Shown here piece by piece: positions 14,772-22,837 of a stretch of DNA of 36,060 bases. Both the position numbers and the translations under genes were made by a program. The DNA is from Patescibacteria group bacterium (GTDB taxonomy: Bacteria > Patescibacteriota > Microgenomatia > UBA1406 > GWC2-37-13), in the NCBI GenBank assembly GCA_026416375.1, contig JAOAFI010000045.1:1-36060 (forward strand), in the 5' to 3' direction. The notes under the pieces are model-generated. The model was given only the letters and a program-made list of their open reading frames with translations. It had not been told where the DNA came from and searched no databases. Numbering within the stretch: the stretch's first letter is position 1; each line of letters starts with the position of its first letter.

Positions 14772-15278
14772 TTATTTTATGCAATAATAACAGTTACTTG
14801 CTGGATTACCTGTTGGACAACCTGTTGCCAAAGTTCCATTTTTATTATATTTAGTATTAGGATTGCTTGCAAAAGATTTTGAAACTGGTTTATAGCACAC
14901 AGACACAACTGGAGGATCGTTAGTACCAGTAACAAAAATGTTAGAAAGTTGTCCTCCTGCAAGTTGAACAAAATCTGATTTTAATTCTCCGGTTGTTATA
15001 ATACTATTTATTACTGTATTTTCTAAAGTATTTGCTGCTGCTTCATTAGGATTATTGCAGTTATTAGCATCAGTACACCAAGGCATAAAATTTTTTATAG
15101 CATAATATCTGATAGTTGCTCCATGAAGTTCAGAAACTGTATTTCTTATTCCTGTATCAGTACCTTTTTTAAGTTGTTCAAAAGGATCAAGAGCAGCCAA
15201 AAGTCCAACTGCCAAAGCTCCAAGAAGAGCAATTACTATTAAAAGTTCGATTAATGTAAAAGCCTTATTTTTTCTCAT
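14772..15278 (-). CDS. Type IV prepilin
   Basis: 168 aa. The N-terminus RKNKAFTLIELLIVIALLGALA is a standard class III signal with Glu at +5. After the helix, a globular domain holds CTDANNC and ends with a Cys-rich CPTG-CYYC tail, which could form disulfides outside the cell. It lacks the KKxRDxxRKSDLxQI helix seen in its neighbours, so it may be a minor pilin or a different subunit type. It has its own promoter upstream and is followed within 10 nt by the next prepilin gene. Confidence 0.85.
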   Translation of the reverse strand: MRKNKAFTLIELLIVIALLGALAVGLLAALDPFEQLKKGTDTGIRNTVSELHGATIRYYAIKNFMPWCTDANNCNNPNEAAANTLENTVINSIITTGELKSDFVQLAGGQLSNIFVTGTNDPPVVSVCYKPVSKSFASNPNTKYNKNGTLATGCPTGNPASNCYYCIK

Positions 15279-15286
15279 ATAAAATT

Positions 15287-15314
15287 ATTATGAATAAAAA
15301 AAACAAAATTGTCA
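15287..15314 (-). promoter_or_regulatory. Promoter for the two minus-strand prepilins
   Basis: On the minus strand TTGACA (15314-15309) and CATAAT are spaced 16 nt apart, and the -10 ends about eight bases before the ATG. The pilin pair can thus be made independently of pilB-pilT-pilC, fitting the need for more pilin than machinery. Confidence 0.6.
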
Positions 15315-15335
15315 ATAAGTATTTTGATTAAAAAA

Positions 15336-16535
15336 TTATTTAAAAGAACTTGTCAGATTATAAATCGGTGTTATAACCGACATTACCAAAAACCCTACTC
15401 CAAAACCTAAAATTACCAATATTGCCGGTTCAATTAGAGTTGTCATTGATTTTATAGCAATTTCTGATTCAGATTCAAAATATTTTGAAAGCCTCATAAG
15501 AGTGTCATCTAAATTACCAGTTTGCTCTCCAACAGTTGTCATTTGTACTAATATTGGAGGAAAAACTTCCTCTTGTTCAAGCGATAATCCCAGCGATTGT
15601 CCTTTTTCTACTTTTTGATATATATTTTTAAAAGATTCTTTAAATATTATATTTTCAGAAGTATCAATTACAATATTTAAAGAATCAAGAATAGATACTC
15701 CAGCACCAGTTAATACTGCTAATGTTCTAGTTGAATTTACAAGAGAAGATATAGATATTACTTTTCCTAAAATTGGTAGTTTTAAAAGTATTTGATCAAT
15801 TGTTTTTTTACCTTTTTCAGTTTGAGAATATTTTTTAAAACTATAAAAACCTATTACAATAAAAATGATTATTAATGGCCAAAATTTTACCATAAAATCA
15901 GAAATCATAATTAATATTTGAGTGGTCAAAGGCAAAGCTACATTAAAGTCTTTATAAAGATTCAAAAGTTTTGGTATGACAAAAGTTATCATTATAAACA
16001 TTACTATAAACATAGCAATTAATATAACAACTGGATATATCAAAGCTCCTTTTAATTTATTTTTAAATTCTCTCTCTTTCTCTAAATTATCAGCTAATTT
16101 AAGAAGGATTTCATTTAATTTTCCAGAAGCTTCTCCTGATCTTACTAATGCAATGTATAAATTTGAAAAATGATTATTATATTTTTTTAGTGCTGAAGAT
16201 AAAGAATTTCCTGATTTTATTTCATTATCTATTTTATTTATCATTTTTTGCATTTCTGGCTTCATCATTTGTTTTTTTAAAATTTCAAGACTCTCGACAA
16301 TTGTTAATCCAGCATTGAGCATTATTGCCATTTGTCTTGTAAAATCAACAATATCATTAAAACTTATTCTATTACTTATTAAGTCTAAAATACTATTTTT
16401 ATTTTTTATTTCATCTATTGATATTGGTATATAATCATTTTTTTGAAGATATTCAACAACAGATTTTATTGAATTAGCTTCAATTTTTTTTTCAAAAACA
16501 ACACCATTTTTAATTGCTTTATATTTAAAAAACAT
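15336..16535 (-). CDS. pilC: Type IV pilus inner-membrane platform protein PilC (GspF family)
   Basis: 399 aa, normal for PilC. There are two GspF domains: the first has DFTRQMAIMLNAGLTIVESL and SGEASGKLNEILLKLADNLE, the second has LVNSTRTLAVLTGAGVSILDSL and TVGEQTGNLDDTLMRLSKYFE. Hydrophobic segments follow the first domain (LKGALIYPVVILIAMFIVMF), in the middle, and at the C-terminus (EPAILVILGFGVGFLVMSVI). PilC couples the cytosolic motor ATPases to pilin assembly. It lies 23 nt after pilT on the same strand, in the order pilB-pilT-pilC. Confidence 0.95.
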   Translation of the reverse strand: MFFKYKAIKNGVVFEKKIEANSIKSVVEYLQKNDYIPISIDEIKNKNSILDLISNRISFNDIVDFTRQMAIMLNAGLTIVESLEILKKQMMKPEMQKMINKIDNEIKSGNSLSSALKKYNNHFSNLYIALVRSGEASGKLNEILLKLADNLEKEREFKNKLKGALIYPVVILIAMFIVMFIMITFVIPKLLNLYKDFNVALPLTTQILIMISDFMVKFWPLIIIFIVIGFYSFKKYSQTEKGKKTIDQILLKLPILGKVISISSLVNSTRTLAVLTGAGVSILDSLNIVIDTSENIIFKESFKNIYQKVEKGQSLGLSLEQEEVFPPILVQMTTVGEQTGNLDDTLMRLSKYFESESEIAIKSMTTLIEPAILVILGFGVGFLVMSVITPIYNLTSSFK

Positions 16536-16558
16536 TTATTTTAAAATTTCTAAATTAA

Positions 16559-17617
16559 TTAAATTATAAATTTTTCTATTTCTTTTGGTCTTATAGCAAA
16601 AGAAAATGCAGTTTCTTTGCTTATTAGTCCTTGTCTATATAGATTAGCCAAACTTTTTTCAAATATTATTTGTCCTTCCCTTTCTGATGTTTCTAAAATA
16701 TTATTTATTAAATGAGTTTTTCCTTCTCTTATATTATTAGCAATAGCTGAATTATTTATTAATATTTCTACAGCTGGTATTCTTTCAAAACTATTTATTT
16801 TTGGTATCAATCTCTGGCTAATTATCATTCTTAAAACCGAAGAAAGCTGATTTCTTATCTGATTTTGTTGATGAGGTGGAAAAATATCAATGATCCTATC
16901 AATTGATTCAGGAGCAGAGTTTGTATGAAGAGTTGAAAAAACTAGGTGTCCAGTCTCAGCTGCTGTTAAAACAAGAGAAATAGTATCAAAATCTCTCATT
17001 TCTCCAACCAATATTACATCAGGATCTTCTCTTAATGCTGATTTTAAAGCTACAGTCCATGAATGAGTGTCTTGATGAAGTTCTCTTTGAGAAATAATTG
17101 ATTTTGAAAAAGGATAAATATATTCTATTGGATCTTCGATTGTAATAATATGTTTAGAGTATTTATTATTTATTTCATTAATAATAGAAGCTAAAGTAGT
17201 TGATTTTCCTTCTCCAGTTGGTCCAGTGATTAATACTAATCCTTGTTTTAAATCTATTGTTTTTTTTATTATTTGAGGAAGATTTAGTTGTTCAAGGGTT
17301 TTTATTACAGAAGGAATAAGTCTAAAACTAGCACATAAATTATTTTGAGAATAATAAATATTTGTTCTAAAGCGATAATTATTATAACTTATTGCCAGAT
17401 CTATTTCTTTATTAGCAAGAAGAAGTTCTTTTTGATCTTCTCTTAAAAATTCAAAAATTATATTTTTTGATATTTCAGGAGTTATTTTTTCTAGATTTTT
17501 TATTTGAATTAATTCTCCGGCAATTCTTATTGTCGGATAATAATTGGGAATAATATGAATATCTGATCCTTGTCTATCAATTAATATTTGTAAAATTTGT
17601 TGATAATTATAAATCAT
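16559..17617 (-). CDS. pilT: Type IV pilus retraction ATPase PilT
   Basis: 352 aa, the usual PilT size. It has the N-terminal GSDIHI motif, Walker A GPTGEGKST at about 132-140 (Glu where most relatives have Ser), the Asp box TIEDPIEYIY, Walker B DPDVILVGEMRD and the His box GHLVFSTLHTNSAPE. PilT hexamers power pilus retraction, needed for twitching and for DNA uptake in competent bacteria. The canonical C-terminal AIRNLI-type retraction motif is not obvious; the end reads SFAIRPKEIEKF. It starts 5 nt after the pilB stop. It could be a PilU-like paralogue, but it is the only PilT-like gene here. Confidence 0.93.
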   Translation of the reverse strand: MIYNYQQILQILIDRQGSDIHIIPNYYPTIRIAGELIQIKNLEKITPEISKNIIFEFLREDQKELLLANKEIDLAISYNNYRFRTNIYYSQNNLCASFRLIPSVIKTLEQLNLPQIIKKTIDLKQGLVLITGPTGEGKSTTLASIINEINNKYSKHIITIEDPIEYIYPFSKSIISQRELHQDTHSWTVALKSALREDPDVILVGEMRDFDTISLVLTAAETGHLVFSTLHTNSAPESIDRIIDIFPPHQQNQIRNQLSSVLRMIISQRLIPKINSFERIPAVEILINNSAIANNIREGKTHLINNILETSEREGQIIFEKSLANLYRQGLISKETAFSFAIRPKEIEKFII

Positions 17618-17622
17618 ATTTT

Positions 17623-19338
17623 TTATATTTCAGCAACTCTTAACACTTCCTCAATTGTTGTTATTCCTTCAATTGCTTTTAAATATCCATCCTGTTTCAT
17701 AGTTATTAATCCTTGTTTTTTTGCTTCTTCCTCAATTGCTTTAGCTGATTCTTGTTTTAATATCATTTTATTCAAATTTTGATTTATTTTTAAAACTTCA
17801 AAAATAGCAATTCTTCCAAAATATCCTGTCTGATTGCATTCTTTGCATCCTTCTCCTTTATATAAATATAAAGGTTCATTTTCATATCTTTTAGGAAAAA
17901 GATCTCCTAAAATTAATTTTATATTTTCCTCTATCTGTTTTATTGGTTGATATTTTGTTTTACAATATGGGCATATTTTTCTGCATATTCTTTGAGCTAT
18001 TACAGCAGTTAAAACTGAAGCGATTAAAAAAGCTTCGGCTCCAAGATCAATAAGACGAGGAATAGCAGTTGCTGAATCATTGGTATGAAGGGTTGAAAAA
18101 ACTAAATGACCAGTTAAAGCAGCTTGAATTGCTAATTGAGTTGTTTCTTTATCGCGGATTTCTCCAACAAGAATTATATTTGGGTCTTGTCGCAAAAAAC
18201 TTCTAAGTCCTGTGGCAAAAGTTAAACCAGCCTGAGGATTGATCTGTACTTGATTTATGCCAGGAATTTGATACTCAACCGGATCCTCAAGAGTCATTAT
18301 ATTAACACTTGGCTTATTAAGACGGCTTAAAATTGAATAAAGAGTAGTTGTTTTTCCAGATCCAGTTGGTCCAGTAATAAGAATTATTCCATATGGTTTT
18401 AAGATTGATTCTTCAACATCTTTTAATTGAGGTCCCCGAAGTCCTAAGTCGGCAAGATCAGGTATTCCTCCGGTTTTTTTCAAAAGTCTCATAACTATTT
18501 TTTCTCCATTAACAGTTGGCAGAGTTGACACCCTAAGATCAACTTCTTCATTATCAACTTTAAAATTAAATCTTCCATCTTGAGGAATTCTTTTTTCATC
18601 AATTTTCATATCTGATAATATTTTTATTCTTGAAACAAGTGCTTCATGAATAGATTTTGGAAGAGAAAGCTTTTCTTGAAGTATTCCATCTATTCTATAT
18701 CTTACTTTTGAACGATTTTCTTCTGGTTCAATATGTATATCAGAAGCCCGGCTTTTAATAGAAAACTCAACAATAGTTGAGACTATTTTAGCTATTGGAG
18801 CTTCATCAATTGATTGTGTGTTTAAATTATTTTGTGATAAATTATTTTTATTTTTAGGCATATATTCTTTTAAAGCTTGTTTTACCTCAGGAGAAAGTCC
18901 TTGACTGTAAGCAATATTTATATTTTTTTTAATAGTTTCTTCATTTGCTAAAGCAAGAATAATTTTATGATTTGTTTTTTTTTCTAAAAAATCAATTAAG
19001 CTTACATCTTCAGGTTGATTTGAAGCAATATATATAGTAGATGTTTCTTGATCAAATTTATAAGGTAAAATATTATATTTTCTAGCAATTGTTTCTGATA
19101 TAAATCCTATCGCTTGTGAATCAATCGGAAGCAGGTCTAAATTCACATAATTTATATTTTTTATTTCAGCAATTATTTTTAATATTTTTTCTTTATCTAT
19201 ATTTGATTTTTCAATAAGGATTTTATCAATAGGAATATTTCTTTGAAGAGATAAAACTTCATAATGATCAGCTTCACTTTGAGACAAATCTCCATTTTCA
19301 ATTAATTTTTCTAAAATTTTTTTTCCAATATAGTTCAT
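17623..19338 (-). CDS. pilB: Type IV pilus extension ATPase PilB (GspE family)
   Basis: 571 aa from the ATG at 19338. An upstream in-frame TTG at 19374 is rejected because it forms the -35 of the promoter. An N-terminal MshEN-type domain (GKKILEKLIENGDLSQSEAD, then LPIDSQAIGFISETIARKYNILP) precedes the ATPase: ASDIHIEPEE, Walker A GPTGSGKTT near residue 323, TLEDPVEYQIPGINQVQIN, Walker B DPNIILVGEIRD and GHLVFSTLHTNDS. A four-Cys zinc site (CRKICPYCK and GCKECNQTGYFGR) is typical of PilB. It drives pilus polymerisation. It heads the minus-strand pilB-pilT-pilC group and is divergent from the delta-prime-like gene, with only 41 bp between start codons. Confidence 0.95.
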   Translation of the reverse strand: MNYIGKKILEKLIENGDLSQSEADHYEVLSLQRNIPIDKILIEKSNIDKEKILKIIAEIKNINYVNLDLLPIDSQAIGFISETIARKYNILPYKFDQETSTIYIASNQPEDVSLIDFLEKKTNHKIILALANEETIKKNINIAYSQGLSPEVKQALKEYMPKNKNNLSQNNLNTQSIDEAPIAKIVSTIVEFSIKSRASDIHIEPEENRSKVRYRIDGILQEKLSLPKSIHEALVSRIKILSDMKIDEKRIPQDGRFNFKVDNEEVDLRVSTLPTVNGEKIVMRLLKKTGGIPDLADLGLRGPQLKDVEESILKPYGIILITGPTGSGKTTTLYSILSRLNKPSVNIMTLEDPVEYQIPGINQVQINPQAGLTFATGLRSFLRQDPNIILVGEIRDKETTQLAIQAALTGHLVFSTLHTNDSATAIPRLIDLGAEAFLIASVLTAVIAQRICRKICPYCKTKYQPIKQIEENIKLILGDLFPKRYENEPLYLYKGEGCKECNQTGYFGRIAIFEVLKINQNLNKMILKQESAKAIEEEAKKQGLITMKQDGYLKAIEGITTIEEVLRVAEI

Positions 19339-19344
19339 AATTTT

Positions 19345-19374
19345 AATATACATTAATTTTTTGTTAAAATTCAA
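19345..19374 (-). promoter_or_regulatory. pilB promoter, leaderless
   Basis: On the minus strand TTGAAT (19374-19369) and TATATT (19350-19345) are spaced 18 nt apart. The -10 ends six bases before the ATG, so transcription should begin at or next to the start codon. Confidence 0.65.
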
Positions 19375-19379
19375 GTTAT

Positions 19380-19991
19380 ATGATGCCTTTAATTTTTATT
19401 AATTCTGAAAAAGAAGAGATATTTAATTATTTAAAAAAAAATATCAAAAAAGATTATATTATTTTTGAAGTTTTTCCTAAAGAAAAAAAATTTTCAATTG
19501 ATGATATAAAATCTATTATTAAAGAAACATCAGTTTATTATGAAAAAATAAGAGTTTATCTGTTTTTAAATTTTCATCTTTCTTCTATTGAAGCTCAAAA
19601 TGCTTTTTTAAAGATTCTAGAAGAACCACCGTCAAATGTTCTTTTTATTCTTACTTGTGACAATCAATATAAATTATTGCCGACAATTCTTTCCAGATCA
19701 ATAATATTAAATTTTTTAAAACAAAAAATACAAATCACCAAAAAAAAAGAAGAAATTATCAATAACTTTTTAAAAAGCAATATTTTAGATTTGAATATTA
19801 GTCAACAGATCTCAATAGACGATTTAATTATTTTTCTTAAAAAAAATATTATTTCTTTAAATAACAAAGAATATTTTTCTATCCTAAAAAAATCCTTAGA
19901 AATAAAAAACCTTATTGAAAAAAACAATCTCAATCCTCAGCTTTCTCTTGAATATTTATTAATCTCAATAAAAAAATTAAATAAAAAATGA
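19380..19991 (+). CDS. DNA polymerase III delta-prime-like clamp-loader protein, short
   Basis: 203 aa. The recognisable part is a clamp-loader AAA+ stretch: a probable beta strand (KIRVYLFLNFHLSSIEAQNAFLKILEEPP) followed by NVLFILTCDNQYKLLPTILSRS. This matches the sensor-1 and SRC-like region of delta-prime and DnaX proteins. No Walker A is present, as in delta-prime, and the lid and C-terminal collar domains are short. Delta-prime is part of the complex that loads the beta clamp. The protein is much shorter than the ~330 aa typical for HolB. It stands at the head of the plus-strand pilus group but probably reflects chromosome housekeeping rather than a pilus role. The start could be either of two adjacent ATGs. 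Confidence 0.7.
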   Translation: MMPLIFINSEKEEIFNYLKKNIKKDYIIFEVFPKEKKFSIDDIKSIIKETSVYYEKIRVYLFLNFHLSSIEAQNAFLKILEEPPSNVLFILTCDNQYKLLPTILSRSIILNFLKQKIQITKKKEEIINNFLKSNILDLNISQQISIDDLIIFLKKNIISLNNKEYFSILKKSLEIKNLIEKNNLNPQLSLEYLLISIKKLNKK

Positions 19992-20004
19992 TTTTTATAT
20001 TCTA

Positions 20005-20033
20005 TTGATTTTTTTGTTTAGAATTAATACTAT
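20005..20033 (+). promoter_or_regulatory. Promoter for the plus-strand prepilin group
   Basis: TTGATT (20005-20010) and TACTAT (20028-20033) are spaced exactly 17 nt apart. The predicted start is 2-3 nt before the ATG at 20043. Confidence 0.55.
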
Positions 20034-20042
20034 TAAATTATA

Positions 20043-20471
20043 ATGAAAAGAAAATTTTTTACTTTAGTTGAGCTTTTGGTTGTTATTGCTATTATTGGCA
20101 TGCTTTCTGCTCTTCTTCTTCCTAATTTTATGGGTGCAAGAGAAAGAGCTCGAGATTCTCAAAGAAAATCAGATTTAAAACAAATTCAAAAAGCTTTTGA
20201 AATGTACAAACAAGATCAATCTCCTCCCTCATACCCCTCTCAGCTTCCCCAATCAGGCCAAGAATTTAGCTATAATGGAATTATTTATATGAACAAATTT
20301 CCTACAGATCCCAATCCAGGAGGTCAATATTTTTATTCGGTTAATAATCAAGATCTAACTTATACTTTATGTGCATGTCTTGAAAATAAAGCTGATAAAG
20401 ATGGTGTTTCTTGTTATCCGCCATGTACTTGTCAGTCAAATTCAAAATGTTATATAGTTAATCAGCCATAA
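20043..20471 (+). CDS. Type IV prepilin, Cys-rich C-terminus
   Basis: 142 aa. The N-terminus [20 protein letters not shown] has the prepilin site with Glu at +5. The helix [24 protein letters not shown] is shared with the minus-strand pilin at 14280-14762. The end carries [16 protein letters not shown] and KCY, i.e. seven to eight Cys in about 35 residues. The middle has [12 protein letters not shown], comparable to DPSSGNYFYES in that paralogue. It is likely a structural pilin with disulfide stabilisation. First of six consecutive prepilin-like genes. Confidence 0.88.
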   Translation: MKRKFFTLVELLVVIAIIGMLSALLLPNFMGARERARDSQRKSDLKQIQKAFEMYKQDQSPPSYPSQLPQSGQEFSYNGIIYMNKFPTDPNPGGQYFYSVNNQDLTYTLCACLENKADKDGVSCYPPCTCQSNSKCYIVNQP

Positions 20472-20479
20472 TTTAAAAT

Positions 20480-20926
20480 ATGAGAAAAACATATCTAAAA
20501 AAAGCTTTTACCCTTCTTGAGATGCTTGTGGTTATTGGTATCATTGGAGTTATTGTTTCGATAGGTTTTGTTTCTTATTCAACAGCTCAAAAAAAATCCC
20601 GCGATGCTAAAAGAAAAAACGATTTAAAATCAATTCAAAATGCTTTTGAACAATATTATTCAATTTGCGATTACAAATATCCCTCATCTCTTCCTCTTGC
20701 TGGAAATAAGCTAATAGCCACATTAGCTGATTGTCCTTCTTTGTCTTCTCCGGTTGATTTAATTACAATGCCTTCTGATCCTTTAGGAGGAAGTTATCAA
20801 TGTGGCGGAACTTGCGATCCTTCAGGCTATACTATTTGTCCAAAAAATTTAGGTGGAGGTAAATATTTAGAAACAGAAAATTGCAATTCAACCAATAAAA
20901 GTTGTTGTATTTCAAATCTTCAATGA
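20480..20926 (+). CDS. Type IV prepilin
   Basis: 148 aa. Prepilin N-terminus KKAFTLLEMLVVIGIIGVIV with Glu at +5, then KKSRDAKRKNDLKSIQNAFEQYY. The globular part contains SDPLGGSYQCGGTC and a C-terminal CNSTNKSCC. It belongs to the same GspG-like subfamily as its neighbour. It begins 8 nt after the previous gene and overlaps the next start by 4 nt (ATGA), so the group is probably co-translated. Confidence 0.87.
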   Translation: MRKTYLKKAFTLLEMLVVIGIIGVIVSIGFVSYSTAQKKSRDAKRKNDLKSIQNAFEQYYSICDYKYPSSLPLAGNKLIATLADCPSLSSPVDLITMPSDPLGGSYQCGGTCDPSGYTICPKNLGGGKYLETENCNSTNKSCCISNLQ

Positions 20927-21321
20927 AAAAATTTTTTACTTTAATTGAAATTTTAGTTGTTGTCACTGTTATTGCTTTGCTTGCTTCTGTAGTTACTGTT
21001 TCATATGTTCAGCTTAATAAAGAAGGAAGAAACAATAAAAGAAAAGCTGATGTAGAACAAATAAGAACTGCTTTAGAAATGTATAAAAGCAATAACGATC
21101 AATATCCAGACAGCTTATCATCTCTTGTTTCTCCTGTTGTTTATATGTCATCTATTCCTTCTGATCCAAAATCATCTTATTTCTATCGTTATTCTAAAAT
21201 TTCAAACTTTGATTATGTTATAGGAGTTTATTTAGAAGGGATTTCTTCATCTTGTTCAATATCATTAAATTGTGGTTCTGCTCAATGCAATTATTGCTTA
21301 GGTCCATATGGAACAAAATAA
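20923..21321 (+). CDS. Type IV prepilin
   Basis: 132 aa from the ATG at 20923, chosen because MKKFFTLIEILVVVTVIALLA starts there; an earlier in-frame start would place the signal motif too far in. Glu at +5, then RKADVEQIRTALEMYKSNNDQYPDS and SDPKSSYFYRYS. The end has CSISLNCGSAQCNYC. It overlaps the gene before by 4 nt and the gene after by 14 nt. Confidence 0.87.
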   Translation: MKKFFTLIEILVVVTVIALLASVVTVSYVQLNKEGRNNKRKADVEQIRTALEMYKSNNDQYPDSLSSLVSPVVYMSSIPSDPKSSYFYRYSKISNFDYVIGVYLEGISSSCSISLNCGSAQCNYCLGPYGTK

Positions 21322-21802
21322 TAAAAAAACATTTACTATTATTGAAATTTTAATTATAGTTTCTTTTATTTCTATTTTTTCTTTTTTTGGAATTGTTAAT
21401 TATTACAATTACAATGAGGACATAAAATTAAAAAATGAAGCAAAAAAAATTTCAGAAGTTTTTAATTTAACAAAAAAAAGAGCAATTTCATCATTTTTAT
21501 ACGATAAAAATTGTCTTAATTTCTCTGGTTATCAGATAACCATTGATTCATCTTCAAAAAAATACGAAGTTTATTTTGGATGCAATCAAAATTATTCAAA
21601 AATTGATAATTATTCTCTTCCTCAAAATATTTTTTTTACAACCCAAGCTGTTTATAATTTTTATTTTTCTCCTATGGGTCAAAATATAACTATTCCTATA
21701 AATAATTTAAGATTAAAAAACTCATCAACAAATAGATGTATTGATATTTTTATAAGAGATAAAGCAATAATTGAGATTAATAAATCTTTATTTTCTTGTT
21801 AA
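21308..21802 (+). CDS. Minor prepilin, FimT/GspH-like
   Basis: 164 aa. N-terminus NNKKTFTIIEILIIVSFISIF, then a helix without the RKSDLxQI pattern, LKNEAKKISEVFNLTKKRAISSF, and a beta-rich end (YQITIDSSSKKYEVYFG, then VYNFYFSPMGQNITIP). The position before PilV- and PilW-like genes and the layout match the FimT/GspH minor pilins that help start pilus assembly; FimT in some bacteria binds DNA. Stop and next start are adjacent. Confidence 0.75.
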   Translation: MEQNNKKTFTIIEILIIVSFISIFSFFGIVNYYNYNEDIKLKNEAKKISEVFNLTKKRAISSFLYDKNCLNFSGYQITIDSSSKKYEVYFGCNQNYSKIDNYSLPQNIFFTTQAVYNFYFSPMGQNITIPINNLRLKNSSTNRCIDIFIRDKAIIEINKSLFSC

Positions 21803-22240
21803 ATGAAAAAAAGTTTTTCTTTAATTGAAATTTTAGTTTTTATTTCTATTTTGTCTGTTTTTTTTATTGCTGTTCTTTCTGTTTCAGTATTTTTTTTGAG
21901 AAATTTTAAAACTCAACAGTACAAAATTTTAGCAACTCATCTTCTTGAAGAAGCTATTGAATGGATAAGATTTGAAAAAGACTTTGATTGGTATTATTTT
22001 TCTCAAAAATCATCCTTATCAGGAAAAACATATTGTCTAAATGAATTAAATTGGAACAATCAATTTCCTTGCGGAGAAAATTATTCTCTTGGTATTCCAA
22101 ATATTTTTAAAAGAGAAGTAATTTTAAGAAATCTAGATTCATCGGCAACAAAAATAGAAGTTATTATTAATGTTTTTTGGTTTGATTTAAATAGTACAAA
22201 CAAAGTTAGTTCAAAATTTATTTTGGCAATTAATCAATAA
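21803..22240 (+). CDS. Minor prepilin, PilV/GspI-like
   Basis: 145 aa. N-terminus KKSFSLIEILVFISILSVFF (Glu +5), followed by LATHLLEEAIEWIRFEKDFDWYYF, the A-x-x-L-x-E-A-x-E segment typical of PilV/GspI. The rest is beta-rich with REVILRNLDSSATKIEVIINVFW, a common end of PilV-like proteins. It begins directly after the previous stop codon. Probable part of the minor pilin priming complex. Confidence 0.75.
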   Translation: MKKSFSLIEILVFISILSVFFIAVLSVSVFFLRNFKTQQYKILATHLLEEAIEWIRFEKDFDWYYFSQKSSLSGKTYCLNELNWNNQFPCGENYSLGIPNIFKREVILRNLDSSATKIEVIINVFWFDLNSTNKVSSKFILAINQ

Positions 22241-22241
22241 A

Positions 22242-22802
22242 ATGAAAAAACTTTTTACCTTAATTGAGATAATAATAGTTTTAGGTGTTTTAGGTTTTTT
22301 TCTTCCAATAATTTTTTCAATTATTTTTACAATTTCAAGAGAAAGTATTAAGATAGATCGTATTTCTTTGATAAAACGTCAAGGCGATTATATAATAAAT
22401 GAGCTTTCTTTGCTTATTAAAAATTATGCTTTAAATATTTATTCTTCTGAGCCTCCTATTGATACATTTTTAATTTGTAAAAATTCGGATGATTTTTTTA
22501 TTTCTTCAGAAAAAATGATTTTTGAAGACAAAGAAAAAAACTGGTTTAAAATATATTTAAATGGTGATAAAATTTCATCTTATTCTTCTTTTCTTGATAA
22601 AAACATACATTTAAATACCAATGACACAAAAATTTATAATTTTTTTATTTCTTGTGAAAACAAATCTTTTTATTCTTCTCCAATAGTTAATATAAGATTT
22701 AATATTTGTTACAAAGGGAACTCTAATGATTGTATTTTAAATTCTCAAGAAGAGATTTCTGATTTTCTTTATCAGACAAAAATTAAACTTAGAAATTATT
22801 AA
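22242..22802 (+). CDS. Minor prepilin, PilW/GspJ-like
   Basis: 186 aa. N-terminus KKLFTLIEIIIVLGVLGFFLPIIFSIIF (Glu +5), then RISLIKRQGDYIINELSLLIKNY, similar to the PilW/GspJ helix. It is the largest prepilin of the set, as expected for that class, and contains two pairs of Cys. Last of six consecutive prepilin-like genes; pilM follows after 35 nt with its own promoter. Confidence 0.72.
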   Translation: MKKLFTLIEIIIVLGVLGFFLPIIFSIIFTISRESIKIDRISLIKRQGDYIINELSLLIKNYALNIYSSEPPIDTFLICKNSDDFFISSEKMIFEDKEKNWFKIYLNGDKISSYSSFLDKNIHLNTNDTKIYNFFISCENKSFYSSPIVNIRFNICYKGNSNDCILNSQEEISDFLYQTKIKLRNY

Positions 22803-22831
22803 TTGATATTTTTTAAAAATTATTTTATATT
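22803..22831 (+). promoter_or_regulatory. pilM promoter, leaderless
   Basis: TTGATA (22803-22808) and TATATT (22826-22831) are spaced 17 nt apart, and the ATG begins six bases after the -10. Confidence 0.65.
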
Positions 22832-22837
22832 GATTTT

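Noticed and set aside
19339-19374. Longer pilB start at TTG 19374
   Set aside because: These bases form the -35, spacer and -10 of the pilB promoter, and the GspE N-domain begins right after the ATG at 19338.
20902-20922. Longer start for the third plus-strand prepilin
   Set aside because: It would put extra residues before the prepilin motif; the ATG at 20923 overlaps the previous stop as ATGA.
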